Shown here one piece after another: positions 15,204 to 15,270 of a DNA stretch of 15,270 nucleotides. Under the pieces are notes generated by a model. The model saw only the letters and a list, made by a program, of their open reading frames with translations. It was not told where the DNA came from and searched no databases. The position numbers and the translations under genes are program-made. Source of the DNA: JABDOU01 sp041567895 (GTDB lineage: Bacteria > Actinomycetota > Acidimicrobiia > Spongiisociales > SHLN01); the NCBI GenBank assembly GCA_041567895.1, contig JBFGAX010000068.1:1-15270 (forward strand), in the 5' to 3' direction. The stretch's first letter is position 1. Each line of letters begins with the position of its first letter.

Positions 15204-15270
15204 ATGGTCCCCCATCGGGAGATCCGAAGGATCGAAGATGGGGGAAGGTACCGCTCGCAGGCCGAAGGCC
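15204..15270. repeat. Palindromic 67-base repeat, copy 2 (runs to window edge)
   Basis: Second copy, possibly continuing past the window. Its stems are perfect: CCCCCATC (15209-15216) with GATGGGGG (15237-15244), enclosing GATCC (15221-15225), a GAA loop and GGATC (15229-15233). GGTACC and the end hairpin GGCC-GAA-GGCC are identical to copy 1. The 42-base spacer 15162-15203 holds no gene that I can see. Confidence 0.85.

Noticed and set aside
15095..15270. Possible CRISPR array
   Set aside because: Only two 67-base repeats with mismatches and a 42-base spacer, and no cas gene; the repeats have nested palindromes unlike CRISPR repeats.

Overview
This 15.3-kb window is a housekeeping segment of a moderately GC-rich actinobacterial chromosome. 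The minus-strand order tlyA–nadK–recN–pyrG–NUDIX–xerD … scpA–scpB–rluB–cmk matches the conserved block I recall from Mycobacterium tuberculosis (Rv1692 to Rv1712). The AroA–Cmk fusion, the site-2 protease and HD genes beside scpA, and the many GTG/TTG starts suggest a deep-branching lineage, perhaps Acidimicrobiia. That placement is inference. I see no phage, transposase, defence, CRISPR, rRNA or tRNA gene.

Layout. 1-669 (+): 3' part of ispH (isoprenoid synthesis), convergent with the next cluster. 697-6231 (−): dksA/traR-like, site-2 protease, HD-domain protein, scpA, scpB, rluB and an aroA–cmk fusion. Most of these genes overlap by a few bases, so they are probably co-transcribed and translationally coupled. 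6232-6448: a 217-base intergenic stretch with a strong hairpin and three copies of a 12-base repeat. 6449-13468 (−): a short acidic hypothetical protein, tlyA, nadK, recN, pyrG, a NUDIX–VOC fusion and xerD, again tightly packed. 13469-13598: a divergent control region. 13599-15079 (+): a rhomboid protease overlapping a NagD-type HAD phosphatase. 15080-15270: two copies of a 67-base palindromic repeat.

The genes cover chromosome maintenance (ScpAB, XerD, RecN), ribosome modification (RluB, TlyA), nucleotide supply (PyrG, Cmk), NAD(P) and ADP-ribose metabolism (NadK, NUDIX), aromatic and isoprenoid synthesis (AroA, IspH) and membrane proteolysis (M50, rhomboid).

I do not see a wholly new system. 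The points most worth a second look are two domain fusions (AroA–Cmk and NUDIX–VOC), three genes (tlyA, rluB, xerD) whose homology-predicted start has no ATG, GTG or TTG, a structured repeat with pairing-preserving variation after the HAD gene, and the unexplained repeat and hairpin upstream of the dksA-like gene.
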